From: Macquaria australasica
Lineage: Eukaryota > Chordata > Actinopteri > Centrarchiformes > Percichthyidae
Assembly: GCA_005408345.1 (NCBI GenBank)
Contig: SEMN01001212.1
Location: forward strand, 20,941 to 84,940
Length of the DNA stretch: 64,000 nucleotides
Direction of reading: 5' to 3'
Shown here: positions 1 to 11,370 of the stretch, piece after piece
Numbering within the stretch: the first letter of the stretch is position 1
Layout of the letters: each line of letters begins with the position of its first letter
Translations under genes and position numbers: made by a program
The notes under the pieces: generated by a model
What the model was told of the DNA's origin: nothing
What the model saw: only the letters and a program-made list of their open reading frames with translations
Databases searched by the model: none

Positions 1-284
1 ATAAGAATTAATATTTTTTTCTTAATATATGATGACAAATATTTAATAATCCATAATCATCATCAAATGTGAAACTTTATTTCTACAGCACTTTTCAAAA
101 CAACGTTAAAGTGTTTTACATCAAGCAAATAAGGTTTGATTTTGAGTTTATTAAACTCAAATTTATATAAGAATATGCACCACGAAAGAATAATATTCAG
201 GCTAACGTCTATTTTCGATATCGATTCACTTGTCAATAATTTTTTGGATGATTTGTTTGGTCTATAAATTGTCACAGTAAAGAT

Positions 285-385
285 AATGTAAAATATAATA
301 ATATAATGATCCAATATATAATAATATATAATAATATAATGATCCAATATATAATAATATAATATAATATATAATAATATAACAC
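285..385. repeat. AT-rich tandem repeat
   Basis: Units of the type ATAATATA with an interspersed TGATCCAATATA segment recur at least twice in this stretch. It lies downstream of the last prr5l exon in the window, so it is probably intronic. Bases 1-571 otherwise show no gene. Confidence 0.7.
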
Positions 386-464
386 TAACAGGGGACATTT
401 TTCTGTATTGAGAACATTTACTTTTAATACTTATACTAACTACATCATCCTGATTAGACTCAGA

Positions 465-555
465 CTTTTACTGAAGGAACATTTTCAACACAGGTCTTTT
501 ACTTGGAACAGAGTACTTTCACAGTGTGGTATTAGTACTTTTACTGCAGTAAGGA
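465..555 (-). mobile_element. Fragment of the 'AAGTAC' hAT-like MITE family
   Basis: The text reads as the reverse form of the widespread GTAAAAGTACTAATACCACACTG repeat that recurs at least eight more times in this window (see 6191-6597 for the best copy). The fragment ends near the prr5l exon at 572-689. Confidence 0.6.
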
Positions 556-571
556 TGGGACTAGTACTGAC

Positions 572-3500
572 CTAACCGGAGCTGGTTTCTGTTTTGCAGA
601 ACGTTGCTGAGATACGGAGACACGACGAGCTCCACCAGACGCTCCAACTGGAAATACTCCAAACTGGGACCCCCAGACTCATGGACCCCCTGAGAGAGAG
701 GAGGGGGGGTACGCTTAGCAATTAATAAACCAGAATGATCCTTTAAGATTTGTATGTGTGTGTGTATGTTTACCTGCAGCACCAGCAGCATCTGTGTGAC
801 AGGTGGAGGGACGGAGGCTGCAGTTCCCAGAGTTCCCTCCAGGTGGAGCTTCAACAGCACCAGGTCTCTGAAGGCCACCAGAGCCATCTGCCTCACTGTC
901 AGCTCCTGACCCTGAACACACACACACACTTAATGAATTATGTTATGGGGACTTGTGTTTTGTCCCCATAAGGAAGGCGAGTCCCCACAATGTGACTGTG
1001 TAAAGAATCTGTATTTTAAAGCGTTTAAGATCTCACATGGTGGCATGTTTTGGTCAAATTTATTTTCATTAATTCATCAAAAATCATTCATGTAGACATG
1101 AGAACTGTCACAATATGATACACTACATCTGTCAATTGTTCTCTTCAACAGAAAAAAAAAACTAAATATTGCTTTTTTCGGGATTGATTTTTCTTTTCTT
1201 CTAGAAGCAACATTGTCAGAGTCTTTTCAAACCTAAAATACCAATCAATGTTGTTTATCCACATTGCTATGGAAACAAGGCTCTCAAACATATCTTCATT
1301 ATGTGAAGTGGCCTTGATTAATGGAGTCTGAAAGTATCTGGACTTCATTCGTTCATTACCTGTAGAGACACTTAATCAGTGTTTTCAGCCTGAAGCCCTC
1401 TTCAGTCTGATCTCACACATTTATTTTAGTGGAATCATGGAAAACAATCCCTATAATATCAATAATGTCAGCTGATCAACTTCATATCTCTGCATCAGTT
1501 GTGTATAAGTAGACAGCTGTAGTACGTATTGTTACTGTATACGCAGGTAAACGGTGTACACACACCTGTGGGCAGGTGGATTTACCAAAAAATATCCACA
1601 CACACGGACTGTAGCAGTATCACTCTATCAGACTGCAGCCAATCATGTTACTGTCTTTTATGGCGTTGACAGCGAATGCTGCGTTTCTATTGGACGGACT
1701 GTTTCTAGGCTGGGCAAAGTGACTTCCTGGTGACTCCGCTGGTTGCCTGGCAACTGCTCAGAGCCAAGAAATAGTTCTGGCAAATACTTTGATAATCAAT
1801 GAATCTTTCAAGGCATTTTTTAAGAAAGAATGAGTTACAGGCTCTCAGCTGTGAGACTGCTGCTTTTCTCGGCTCTGGGATAAACTCGAGTCAAAAGTCT
1901 CGGTCCTGATGGGTTCACACAGCCTACTTCAAAGTTCTCAAAGTTGGGAACACATGTCACATGTGACCTGACATCACAACATCCACCACAGACATCAGAT
2001 TAAAGACGACGTCTTCGGAGCAAAGTAAGCTAGCTCAACTAGCTTCCTGTGTGTTGCAGCAGCACATTAGCTTGATGTTTCTCTGGTGGGAAATGCTGTG
2101 TACCTGGACGGGGTAGAAGATGGCCTGCAGCGTGGGGAGGATCTCGGTGAAGAATCTGTCCCACATGTCGGCGAGGACGACGAGCTGGTCGTCACCTACG
2201 GGACACTACAGGCCGTTACCATGGAAACACATTACAACACCACAAAAACATGCCAGACATCGCTGACGCACCGAGGAGGAAATGAGCTTGTTAAACGTCC
2301 ACTTAATGTTTCTGTTGTCCTGCTGTCTGTGAACACAACACCTCAGCACGCTGTAACACTGTGTCTTATTACATTACACCGAACTTATTGATCCCTGAGT
2401 CCCAGCAGCTTTAAATAGAAACACAATACAACACAGAATTATGGGTAATATGTGCTGTAATGATTCTGTAACGAGAAACCGGCTGCGTCCCATAAAACAG
2501 AATATCAAGGCTTGAAAACTGACTTATAGTCATTTACAACATTATAATGGGAGCCCGTCTTATTGAATCCACCAATATTCAAAACCGGGATAAGATGTTT
2601 ATATGTGCAAAACACAATCAGGGTCCTCCAAAAACCTGATCATAACCAGGATCCTCATGCGCATGTAAACGCACTCAAGAGTCCTGAATCAACTGCAGTG
2701 AATAAATACAAAATAAAGCGCTTCAATGTTTAAACAAGTTTCCCCGCGAGTACAACAGAGAATAAAACTTTAATGTTTCTATTTTCTATTTTATGGGCAG
2801 TTTCTGAACTTTCACTTTGTCGTGTTTGCTCCAGAAACCACAAACCAGTCTCACCAGAGTGGAGGAGGACCTGATCCAGGACTTCAGACAGACCTCGAGT
2901 CAGCAGCTGGTTCTGAAACACACACACACACACACAGTAAATACAGGCAAAAACAAGAAGTATAATAATCATCATTCATTTTGTTTGTGTGTAAATCAGA
3001 AAACCGTTGGCTGTACTTGTGGAGTTTACTGGTCTTTTTTATTTTATTTGTTATTGTCTTTAATCTTTTACTGTTTTTTAATCTATTTTATTGTTACATT
3101 TTTTCAGCCAGTCATCTGCAAAGCACTTTAAACTGCATTAACCTGTATGAAAGGTGATTAGACAGACAGACAGATTACAGTGATTCCACCTCCAGTAAAC
3201 ATTAAGATTCTCCATGTTGTGGAGCTCCATTTAGCATAAACAGGAAAAGATTTAACATGTGACCTTCAGGAAAACCAAGTTGGTCGTCTTGGTCTCACTA
3301 ACCAGAGACATTTTATCTGGAAGTCAAAGTTCAAGCGAGCTTTTTGCAGAGGTCAGACCAGTGAGGACGGGACAGACGCTGAGCTGCAGCTGAGGAAGCG
3401 GACAGGAAAGACTCATCAGCTCTGAGATTACAGACGGGTCCGACAGGAAGAGGATGTCTGTCCACCATCTGCTGATCCACACCTCGCTATCTGAAGCTCG

Positions 3501-6500
3501 GGCCGATTAATAAAAAGGACGAGGAGCCACTTGGCCGCTCACAGACTGCAGCTTGAGGGCAGAAATCAGCTTAGTTTAATTACACAGAGCTGCTGCTGCT
3601 GCTGCTGCTGCTGCCGCCAGGGCTTCACCTTGTGTCATCTCAGAGGATCAGACCACCTGTCCAGATTAGGCGGCACTACCTGGGTCAGCTCTCCCTCTGC
3701 TTTCCAGCAGATTGATTACTAACACAACTGGGGGGTTAGTAATCTCAGAACGTGGGTCCTGTTAAGGACTTTTTTTTCTCTTCCCAGCCCCATTGCCTCT
3801 AACCAACTTTTACCCCATCCACCATGCAAGATGCAGCATGCCAGGACCGGCATGGAAAAGGTATAAAATCCATCATGAGTCAAGGTTTAACCTGCCAAAG
3901 GCCGACTTCTTCAGATATTTACCGATTAGATGCTTTGTGCAGCCCCACACATCCTGCTTTCCAAAACCATCCGACACCGATGTTATTGATCTGGTGCTGG
4001 CCTCCAATCCACTAACCAAAGGATCGACTCTCTAGGACTTAAAGCAACATGATGCAAGAACTGGTATTTTTTGCGCTCCTACACTTTTGGGAGTGCAGTT
4101 CCCCCTCATGGACAGCCGTTTGTTGACCAGCTGAAGGGTTTGGATTTGGTGGGCCGACTTGGTTTATGATCAAAAACTAGCGAGTCGACAACTTTGCTAA
4201 CAACCAAACATCAAGCAAGTGCAACAACACAAGACACAGCTGATATGACTGACTAGTCCAGCAGCTGAGAACTGGTCTCAGTGTTGACTCCCAGTAAAAG
4301 TTACCAGTTTCAGGTTGTGTCACATGACCACCCGGACTGAGGTGTGGTGTAACTGAACATCTGCAGTATGCAGTGTTAAAATCAATCGTGCATCAGCAGC
4401 TGAACAAGTGGATACTTGTGCAGAAAGTTGGAGAACAAACTCGTTGCGACGGACAGATAAACATCTTCACAGTCTGCAGCCGACTGTGAAGATGACTGTG
4501 ACTCCACGTCACGCCATCAGTTCAGACTGAAGGCGCTTCAGCATGTCTCTACTGCAGTGTTTACTCTGTGATGTGTGGATGTAGTGTTAGACCAACAGCT
4601 GCTGTTTGTCCCCACTGTGTCTGCATGCTGTGCTCTGCCATCAGGTGAAACACTGGGACAGAAAAGGTGTGTGTGGTGTGGGGACATGTCTTCTTCTGTG
4701 AAACTGCATTCACAGCGGTCACATGACCAGGCTGCTGATCACATTACTTGTTTTAACAGGTTGATTTTCAGCTGGAGCATCAGTAGCTTGTTGTGATTTT
4801 TATGTAAGTGAGTGTGTTGTCATGCCGCTGTCATGTTCCATCTACAGTTTCTTCCTGCTTTAAAGGAATAGTTTGGCATTTTGGGAAATCTGCTTTCTGG
4901 TGGAGAGTCAGATGTTCAGATTGATGCCACTCTCATGTCTGTACAGTAAATATGAAGCTACAGCCAGCAGCTGGTTATCTTAGCTTAGCATAAAGACTGG
5001 AAACAGCTAGCCTGGCTGTGTCCCCCTCTAAAACAGTAAACAGATCATTTTTACACTTCAGTTTTTGTTCAGATGAAACAAACCAGATAAAACATGTTAA
5101 TCAGTGAGCTTTAGAGGAGCTGGTAGGTGGATTTTGTTACCTTTGGACAGAGCCAGGCTAGCTGTTTCCCCCCCCGTTTCCAGTCTTTATGTTAAGCTAA
5201 GATAACCGGCTGCAGCCTGAAGCTTCATATTTAACGTAGACATGAGAGTGGCATCAATCTTTTCTTTATCATTTCCCAAAATGTCGAACTTTTGCTTTAA
5301 CATTTACAGTTTCCATTTCATGATCACTTTAATTTAAAGAAAGCCCTCTTAAATTTAAAGATGTGTAAACAGCGTTTCACCTGAAAACATGAACTGAGCA
5401 TCCACAGAGCAGCAGAGCCTGACCGACAATGTTGCCTCTGTGCTGGAGTTTATATTGCTGTTTTAAAGGCTGCATTTTTATGTATATTTCACAAATATTT
5501 TACATGATTAACATATAATATTCCTTTGTTAAATATGTTTATTTATTCTTTATAATAATTGATCTCCAGTTAAGTTTAGTGTTACTGTCAAACTACAGTT
5601 TGTTGCTCAACTGTAAAATATCCTGCAGGACAATGAAAGATTCTTGGCAAAAACTTTTATACACAAATATATCAGCCAGTAAAAGGTTATCAGATTATTG
5701 TTTTACTCTTCAATATTGATCCACATCAACCTAACAAAGTCCAGCTTCAGCAGACTGAGTACAGTTGAACTGTACAGATGCAGATGCAGGAAGCGAGGCG
5801 ACCACATCAACACCAGCTAATGTTTCCACTGGTTGTTGAAGACAAACAGACTGAAGCTGCAGGTGACGTGAACTCAGTTTCACTGTCGGCTTTCGTTAAA
5901 TAAAAACAGGAAGTGCAGAGTGAAAGTACCTGGAAGTAGTCGGTGATGAAGGAGCCCATCTCAGTTTTAAGGAGCCACCTGCAGAGACACAGAGGAGCTC
6001 AGGAGGGAAGTATACTGTGTATTTCCATATACTGACATTTGGATGATGATGTTTATGGTCTAAAGTATTATTATTATTATACATTTAGAATTTAATTTAT
6101 TATTGATTTACTTATTTATTAATTTATTTTATTTAAAATAGTTCTTTTTCTGTTTTCTCATTCTGCCTGTATCTTGTTGCTCATCTGAAGCAGAGGTGGA
6201 AAGTACATTTACTTTTACTAGTACTACACTACATTTCACAGGCAGATATTGTACTTTTTACTGCACTACATTTATCTGACAGCTGCAGTTCCTTTACAGA
6301 TTCATATTTTACAAACAAAACTGATTCTACAGATGAAACTATGCAACAGAAAATAAAGTAGTTCAAATGAGCTCCACCTCCAGCTGTAACATTAACATGC
6401 TGCTATATAATAACTCTCTAAAAAGGATCATTCTACCCAACAAGTATTTTTACTTTAATACTTTAAATACATTGTGCTGTTGATACTTTTGTACTTTTAC

Positions 6501-9500
6501 TCGAATGCAGGACTTTCACTTGTAACAGAGTATTTTTACACTGTAGTGTTGCTACGTTTACTTCAGTAAAATATCTGAGTACATCTTCCACCTCTGCACA
6601 GGGAAGATCTATTATACATTTAGGGCTACAGCACCAGGATATACAGCAGAAAGTTATTACATCATATTTGCTGCTACTCCAAAAAAAAAACTTGCTTCAA
6701 CAGGAAATTATCGTTAATTCAAGTTTCCTAAACAGCTGCTGTTTCTCTTTGTACATCAGAGAAGAAAGAAAGAAAAACATAAAACAGGACTTTTAAGTTG
6801 TCCATAATGATGGAAATCCTAATTTCCAACTGGAGTACATTCATGTCACCTTGAATGAACCCGTCTGTTCACTGCCGTTCGTGTCAACTCTAAATCTTGT
6901 TCTGTGTTGTACCTGAACGCCACATTGAAGAGAAACAGGAGAGGTTTTGCTCACCTGATGCTCTCGTTCAGCGTGTACAGCTCGTTAGTCTGCAGCGCTC
7001 CACCCTGGAACACCTTGATCACAGCTGATTGAACACTGAGGACACACAAACACAGACACACACACACACAGGTAAGGTCAGAGGTCAACAGGTCGTGTAT
7101 CATATCATCCACATGTTCTGGCAGCGAGACTTCTGATCTCAACCTGTTTGTTAATCTGCTTGAGGAAATTTCAGCGCACACTAATGATCAATTATGTCGG
7201 TCGTACATAATTACAAATCTGTGAACGAACGAAGCAGTTTGCATCACAGCGTCTGAAGAAGCCTCGACACGTGTAAACACAACTGTGTTAGAACAATTAG
7301 AGGTCAAGCTTTCAGTCTTGATCCCATCACGGACGGTGGTTCACACCTGAACATCTGACCACCTGAACTAGAAAGTTCATTCGGTTGTCATGAAGTTCTG
7401 GATTACATCCATCCATCCATCCATTTTTTTCTGCTTCTCCAGGGTCGGGTCACGGTGGCAGCAGGCTAAGCAGGGTTGTCCAGATGTCCCTCTCCCTGGC
7501 AACACTTTCCAGCTCCTCCTGGGGGACCCCAAGGCGTTCCCAGGCCAGATCAGATATATAATCCCTCCAGCGTGTTCTGGGTCTACTCTCTCTCTCTGTA
7601 GAGTCTGGATCTATGGTTGCAGCCACCTGCTGCCCCCGTGTTCCTGCTCTACACCCACTGCTGCTATTACTGTTACTGGTCTAATTATTAGTATTACTAT
7701 TATAATATTGCTATTGATATTATTTTTTATTAATATTAACATCAATACCATTACCACAACTATTACTTTACATCTCTATGTGGAACTGTACTGTGCTGCA
7801 CATTTAAGAGTAGGCTTAAGACTTTCCTCTTTGATAAAGCTTATAGTAGGGCTGACTCAGGTGACCCCTGAGCCCCCCCTTAGTTATGCTGCTATAGGCC
7901 TAGACTGCCGGGGGACTTCCTATGATGCACTGAGCTCCTCTCTCCTCTTCCTCTCCATCTGTACGCCCTCATATCCCATCAATGCTTGTTATTAATTCAA
8001 CTTCTTCCCGTAGTTGTGTGCTTTCTCTCCTCTCTCTCTCTCCCTCCCCTTCTGTTGCTTTCTGCAGGTGTTTCTGCCTCTGGAGCTGTGGAGGTCTGGG
8101 TCTGTGGTTGCTGCAGCCTGCTGCCCCCGTGCTCCTGCTCTGCACCCGCTGATGCTATTGCTGTTGTTGCTGTTATTAGTATTGCTATTATAATGTTGCT
8201 CTTAGTGTTGTTTCTGTTGGTGTTAACATCAATGCCATTACCATATCTATGCTGTATTGAGCTGCTGTATGTTCTCTTTCCTCCTGCTCTCTCTCTCCCG
8301 CTCCCCCCTTCCCCCTTCAACCCAACCGGTCGAGGCAGATGACCGCCCACCTTGAGCCTGGTTCTGCTCAAGGTTTCTACCTGTTAAAAGGGAGTTTTTC
8401 CTTGCCACTTTCGCCTAGTGCTGCTCATGGTGGGAACTGTTGGGTCTCTGTAAATATAAAGAGTCGGTCTAGACTTGCTCTATATGAAAAAGTGCCCTGA
8501 GATAACTTTGTTATGATATGGCGCTATATAAATAAAACTGAATTGAATTGAACTGTTGAGTATTAAAGCAGTAAATGTTCTACTGTTCTATCTGATCTCA
8601 TTAGATGATTCTTCCTCATCATTCATGGCAAAGCATGATTATACTGTTGGAGCTCATTTTCAACTAGTTTGTATCTAATGATTCATTCTGGATTCATCTG
8701 CTGATTCTTTTCTCCATTCATCCATTGATTGATTACAATGAGCCAGAATGATGAATTAATCGACTAATCGTTTCAGCTGTACCTGTACAAACTGTTGGCT
8801 AGTTTAATTAACAAAGCATCATATTTTCATAAGCTCTTTATGCGTTTTGTGTGCAAAATTCTTAATTTGTAAAGTAACTAAAGCTGTCAGATAAATGTAA
8901 TGCAGTAAAAAGTACAACATTTCCCTCTGAGATGTGGTGGAGTAGAAGTAGAAAGTAGCATGAAAAGAAAATTCAGTACATCACTTGAGTAAATGTGCTT
9001 AGTTATATCTGCTTGTAGAGAAGAGTTGTCTGATTTATGATTCCAAGATAACGCGCTTGTTGAGAAAACTAAACGTGTCTCTCAGCTTCTGAAGTCTTCT
9101 CAATACAGGAATCTGACCCGGAGAGGTTTTTCCCTGGCAGTGACTGTGAAGTGTCGGGTCCTCGTGTGCGATGGTCCTCGTGTGTGTCTCGGCTGGTTGA
9201 CAGGACGTGGCCCAGCTGCCACCTCCACTTCCTACTAAACATCCTGCTGGGAGCTGCGGAGAGCAGGAAACAGGCCGAAGACTCAGAGGAGCTGAGAGTT
9301 TCTACCGCCAGATCCGAAATAACCTCAACACACTGAGAAACTGAGCTGCACAAGCACGAGGGCCAGGAAATATCTGGACCCTGACGGACACTTTCATGTC
9401 ACAACACAGGGGCACTGATGCAGGCCTAAAGCCCCTCGTGTGACTCCCTCACATGGAGCGTGAGATGGACAGGCGGATTGGGGTGGCGTCAGCAGTAATG

Positions 9501-10680
9501 CGGGCATTGTACCGGACCGTTGTGGTTCAGAGGGAGCTGAGCCGGAAGGCAAAGCTTTCAATTTACCAGTCGATCTACGTTCCAGCCCTCACCTGTGGTC
9601 ACAAGCTTTGGGGAGTGACCGAAAGAATGAGATTGCGGATACGAGCAGCAGAAATGAGTTTCCTCCACTGGGTGTCTGGACTCAGCCTGGACTCAGAGGG
9701 TAAGGAGCTCAGGAGGTTGTAGTAGAGGAGCTGCTCCTTCGCATCGACAGGAGCTAGTTGAGGTGGTTCGGGCATCTGATCAGGATCCCCCTGGGCACCT
9801 TCCTTTGGACATTTTCTGGGCACATCCAACTGGTAGGAGACCCCGGGGTAGACCCAGAACACGCTGGAGGGATTATATATCTGATCTGACTTGGGAACGC
9901 CCCGGGATCCCCCAGGAGGAGCTGGAAAACGCTGCTGGGGAGAGGGACGTCTGGACTACCTTGTTTAGCCACCGCGTGGATGGATGGCTGGATTCCCTCT
10001 CCACATTCTTCAGATATTCTTCCTTCTTGTGTTAACAGACCTATCTCTTAATCATTATAAATAAAGTCTCCCCCTTAAAACTCACATACTTGTCAAACTT
10101 AGACCTTAAATAAAACAGTCTGATCGGATTAGAATCATCAAGCCAACAGCCTTCTGACCTTCAGCAAAACCTGTTCTTCTCCCTGAGGTCTGGAAAACAC
10201 AAGCCAGCACTTTTTACTCTTTTATAAGCTGATGTTTGGACCCATAACACACACAGACAGACTTACATACATCCAGTGCATGTTGTGTCCTAAACACATG
10301 ACGATAATATCTGTACTTTGTGTTGTGGGATTATGGAGTTAGAGAGTCTACATGAAGCTGACTGATAACATCTGATGTTCGTTCTGCAAGTTGATGTTGA
10401 CATTAACCTCTGACTGAACCATCACACACTTCTAACACCACAAACGCTGATCCAGGTTCAGATCTTTACTCAACTTCAACTCAAGAAACATCTTAAACCT
10501 GCAATTACTGGATTTCTTTTTTCCCCTGGGGAGCAGCGGAAACAAGTGTGCAGCTGACCTGTTCCACACTCTGGTGTTGGAGATCTGTAGCGAAGGTGAG
10601 CTGGCGTGGAACCGGGCGAGATCTGACAGAACCGGAGAGCTCATAAACCGAGGCCTGGGACGCCGGAAAGATCCCATCAT
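572..10680 (-). CDS. prr5l: Proline-rich protein 5-like (PRR5L/Protor-2), C-terminus outside window
   Basis: PRR5L/Protor-2 is a Rictor-binding subunit of mTORC2 (family knowledge). Exons, read right to left, are 10559-10680 (start Met; a second Met follows at 10677), 6955-7035, 5930-5978, 2855-2912, 2104-2195, 774-911 and 572-689. All have AG/GT borders and all phases join. They give about 219 aa. The N-terminus GSFRRPRPRFMSSPVLSDL is essentially the vertebrate PRR5L signature. It is followed by the HbrB-type domain (about residues 40-215), with motifs FITDYFQNQLL, TLQAIFYPVQGQEL and QMLLVLQGVHE. These match PRR5L better than PRR5 from memory. The donor proposed at 572 (GTCAGT) is the least certain border. 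The variable C-terminal third is missing, presumably on an exon left of base 1. A 5' untranslated exon probably lies near 18.2-18.7 kb. Confidence 0.93.
3589..3616. repeat. (CTG)n triplet microsatellite
   Basis: About eight consecutive CTG triplets run into CCGCC. It lies in the prr5l intron between exons 2855-2912 and 5930-5978, so the transcribed strand reads CAG. Confidence 0.8.
4860..5300. mobile_element. Palindromic (foldback) MITE, near full length
   Basis: The ends are inverted copies: TTTAAAGGAATAGTTTGGC on the left and, in reverse complement, TTAAAGCAAAAGTTCGAC on the right. Each is followed by ATTTTGGGAAAT. Inner arms also pair, including TTAGCTTAGCATAAAGACTGG against CCAGTCTTTATGTTAAGC and CTAGCCTGGCT against AGCCAGGCTAG. 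It lies in a prr5l intron. A second copy is at 15,288-15,945 and a fragment at 57,465-57,605. I see no coding capacity, so this is a non-autonomous DNA-type element. Confidence 0.8.
6191..6597. mobile_element. hAT-like MITE with terminal inverted repeats
   Basis: The element begins CAGAGGTGGAAAGTAC and ends with the inverse, TCTTCCACCTCTG. The inner arms contain GTACTTTT and ACTGCA motifs. It is about 407 bp and has no coding capacity. The CAGAGGTG-type terminus is typical of hAT elements, but I could not find a clean 8-bp target duplication. It lies in a prr5l intron. Confidence 0.72.
7408..7590 (-). mobile_element. LINE 3' end fragment, reverse orientation
   Basis: An (ATCC)n run is followed by the reverse complement of the same non-LTR element 3' end seen in forward orientation at 9430-9990. 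Shared text includes the stretch covering 'gaccCAGAACACGCTGGAGGGAT' in both directions. It lies in prr5l intron 1 (between exons 6955-7035 and 10559-10680). Confidence 0.75.
7600..8560 (+). mobile_element. Non-LTR retroposon 3' region with GAATTGAATT tail
   Basis: This is a well-known teleost interspersed sequence. It includes GGTTTCTACCTGTTAAAAGG, the TTTTTCCTTGCCAC block, CTGCTCATGGTGGGAA and the terminal GGCGCTATATAAATAAAACT followed by GAATTGAATTGAA. Inside, a cassette around CTGCTGCCCCCGTG appears twice (about 7620 and 8110), so the copy has an internal duplication. A short second copy of the terminal part is at 51,470-51,560. The exact LINE family name is uncertain. Confidence 0.7.
8553..8735. 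repeat. Interspersed repeat, copy 1 (mate at 45,230-45,395)
   Basis: GTTGAGTATTAAAGCAGTAA, TTAGATGATTCTTCCTCATC and GATTCATTCTGGATTCATCT occur in the same order here and at 45,230-45,395, with a small number of differences and one short indel. It lies in a prr5l intron. It is probably the inner part of the AAGTAC MITE family or a neighbour often linked to it. Confidence 0.65.
9430..9990 (+). mobile_element. LINE reverse-transcriptase ORF, C-terminal remnant
   Basis: Two overlapping frames (9453-9722 and 9763-10035) translate to the C-terminal tail typical of fish non-LTR retrotransposon polyproteins, with motifs RKAKLSIYQSIYVPALTCG, RIRAAEMSFLHWVSGLSLDS, GRRPRGRPRTRWRDYI and PQEELENAAGERDVW. 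A stop/frameshift near 9720-9760 separates them, so it is dead. The 3' end is a short GGATGGATGG run. It lies inside prr5l intron 1 in the opposite orientation to the gene and inverted relative to 7408-7590. Confidence 0.85.
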
Positions 10681-11159
10681 GCACCCTGGCTGCTGAGGAG
10701 AGAGGAAACAGATGGTTAGCTAATGAATACAGCATTCCTTCTCTAATCAGAAAACAGTATCCATTAGAAGATGCTGTAATATTGGCACAAAAGATCCAAC
10801 TGTAGCTTTTCAACATGTTCACTTAGTATGTTTGACATTGCCACCAGCTAATCTGATTACAGATCAATTACACACTGCGACTTCCTACGCTGAGCCCGAG
10901 GGGCATTTGTTTTTTCCCCTGTGTACCAGTTCATTTGAGATAGGTTGAAGGAAAAACATGACAAAATTATTTTAATGGCTAAACACTGTATTGAAAAATG
11001 TAAATTTTTAGAGAGCGTCCCACCAAGTCTCTACAGTTTAAGGTACTTTGTGTTTTCCACTGAGCTACAGGTGGCAGTAATGCACCAAGGCACACAACAA
11101 CAACCCAATAAAGGCAGTGAAGAAGAAACCCAGTAAACATGGATGTAAATGATGCAGGA

Positions 11160-11314
11160 CATTAACACGTTGACCTGATGGTGGCGCTAGATGAAAAGTC
11201 AGAGGATCACCAAAGTTATTACAGTTCATCCTGAGGGGAACATGAACGATTAACCACATTTCATCACAATCCATCCAATACTTGTTGAGATGTTTCAGTC
11301 TAGAACAAGTGGTG

Positions 11315-11358
<44 letters not shown>

Positions 11359-11370
11359 GGCAGACAGACA
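11160..11370 (+). repeat. Interspersed repeat ending in a (GACA)n tract
   Basis: The block GACCTGATGGTGGCGCTAGA, GATCACCAAAG, TTCATCCTGAGGGGAACATG, CAATCCATCCAATACTTGTT, ending in about 14 GACA units, is a familiar fish repeat. Partial copies are at 12,445-12,520 (GATGAAAAGTCAGAGGGTCA) and 33,640-33,720. It lies in the prr5l 5' intron. The GACA tail creates the spurious frames seen here on both strands. Confidence 0.7.

Noticed and set aside
3793..4035. 80-aa frame in prr5l intron
   Set aside because: No splice signals or domain; overlapping frames in other phases are equally open.
7390..8371. Open frames of 118-201 aa on both strands
   Set aside because: They lie in LINE/retroposon 3' sequence with the standard GAATTGAATT tail. 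No start context or domain is present.
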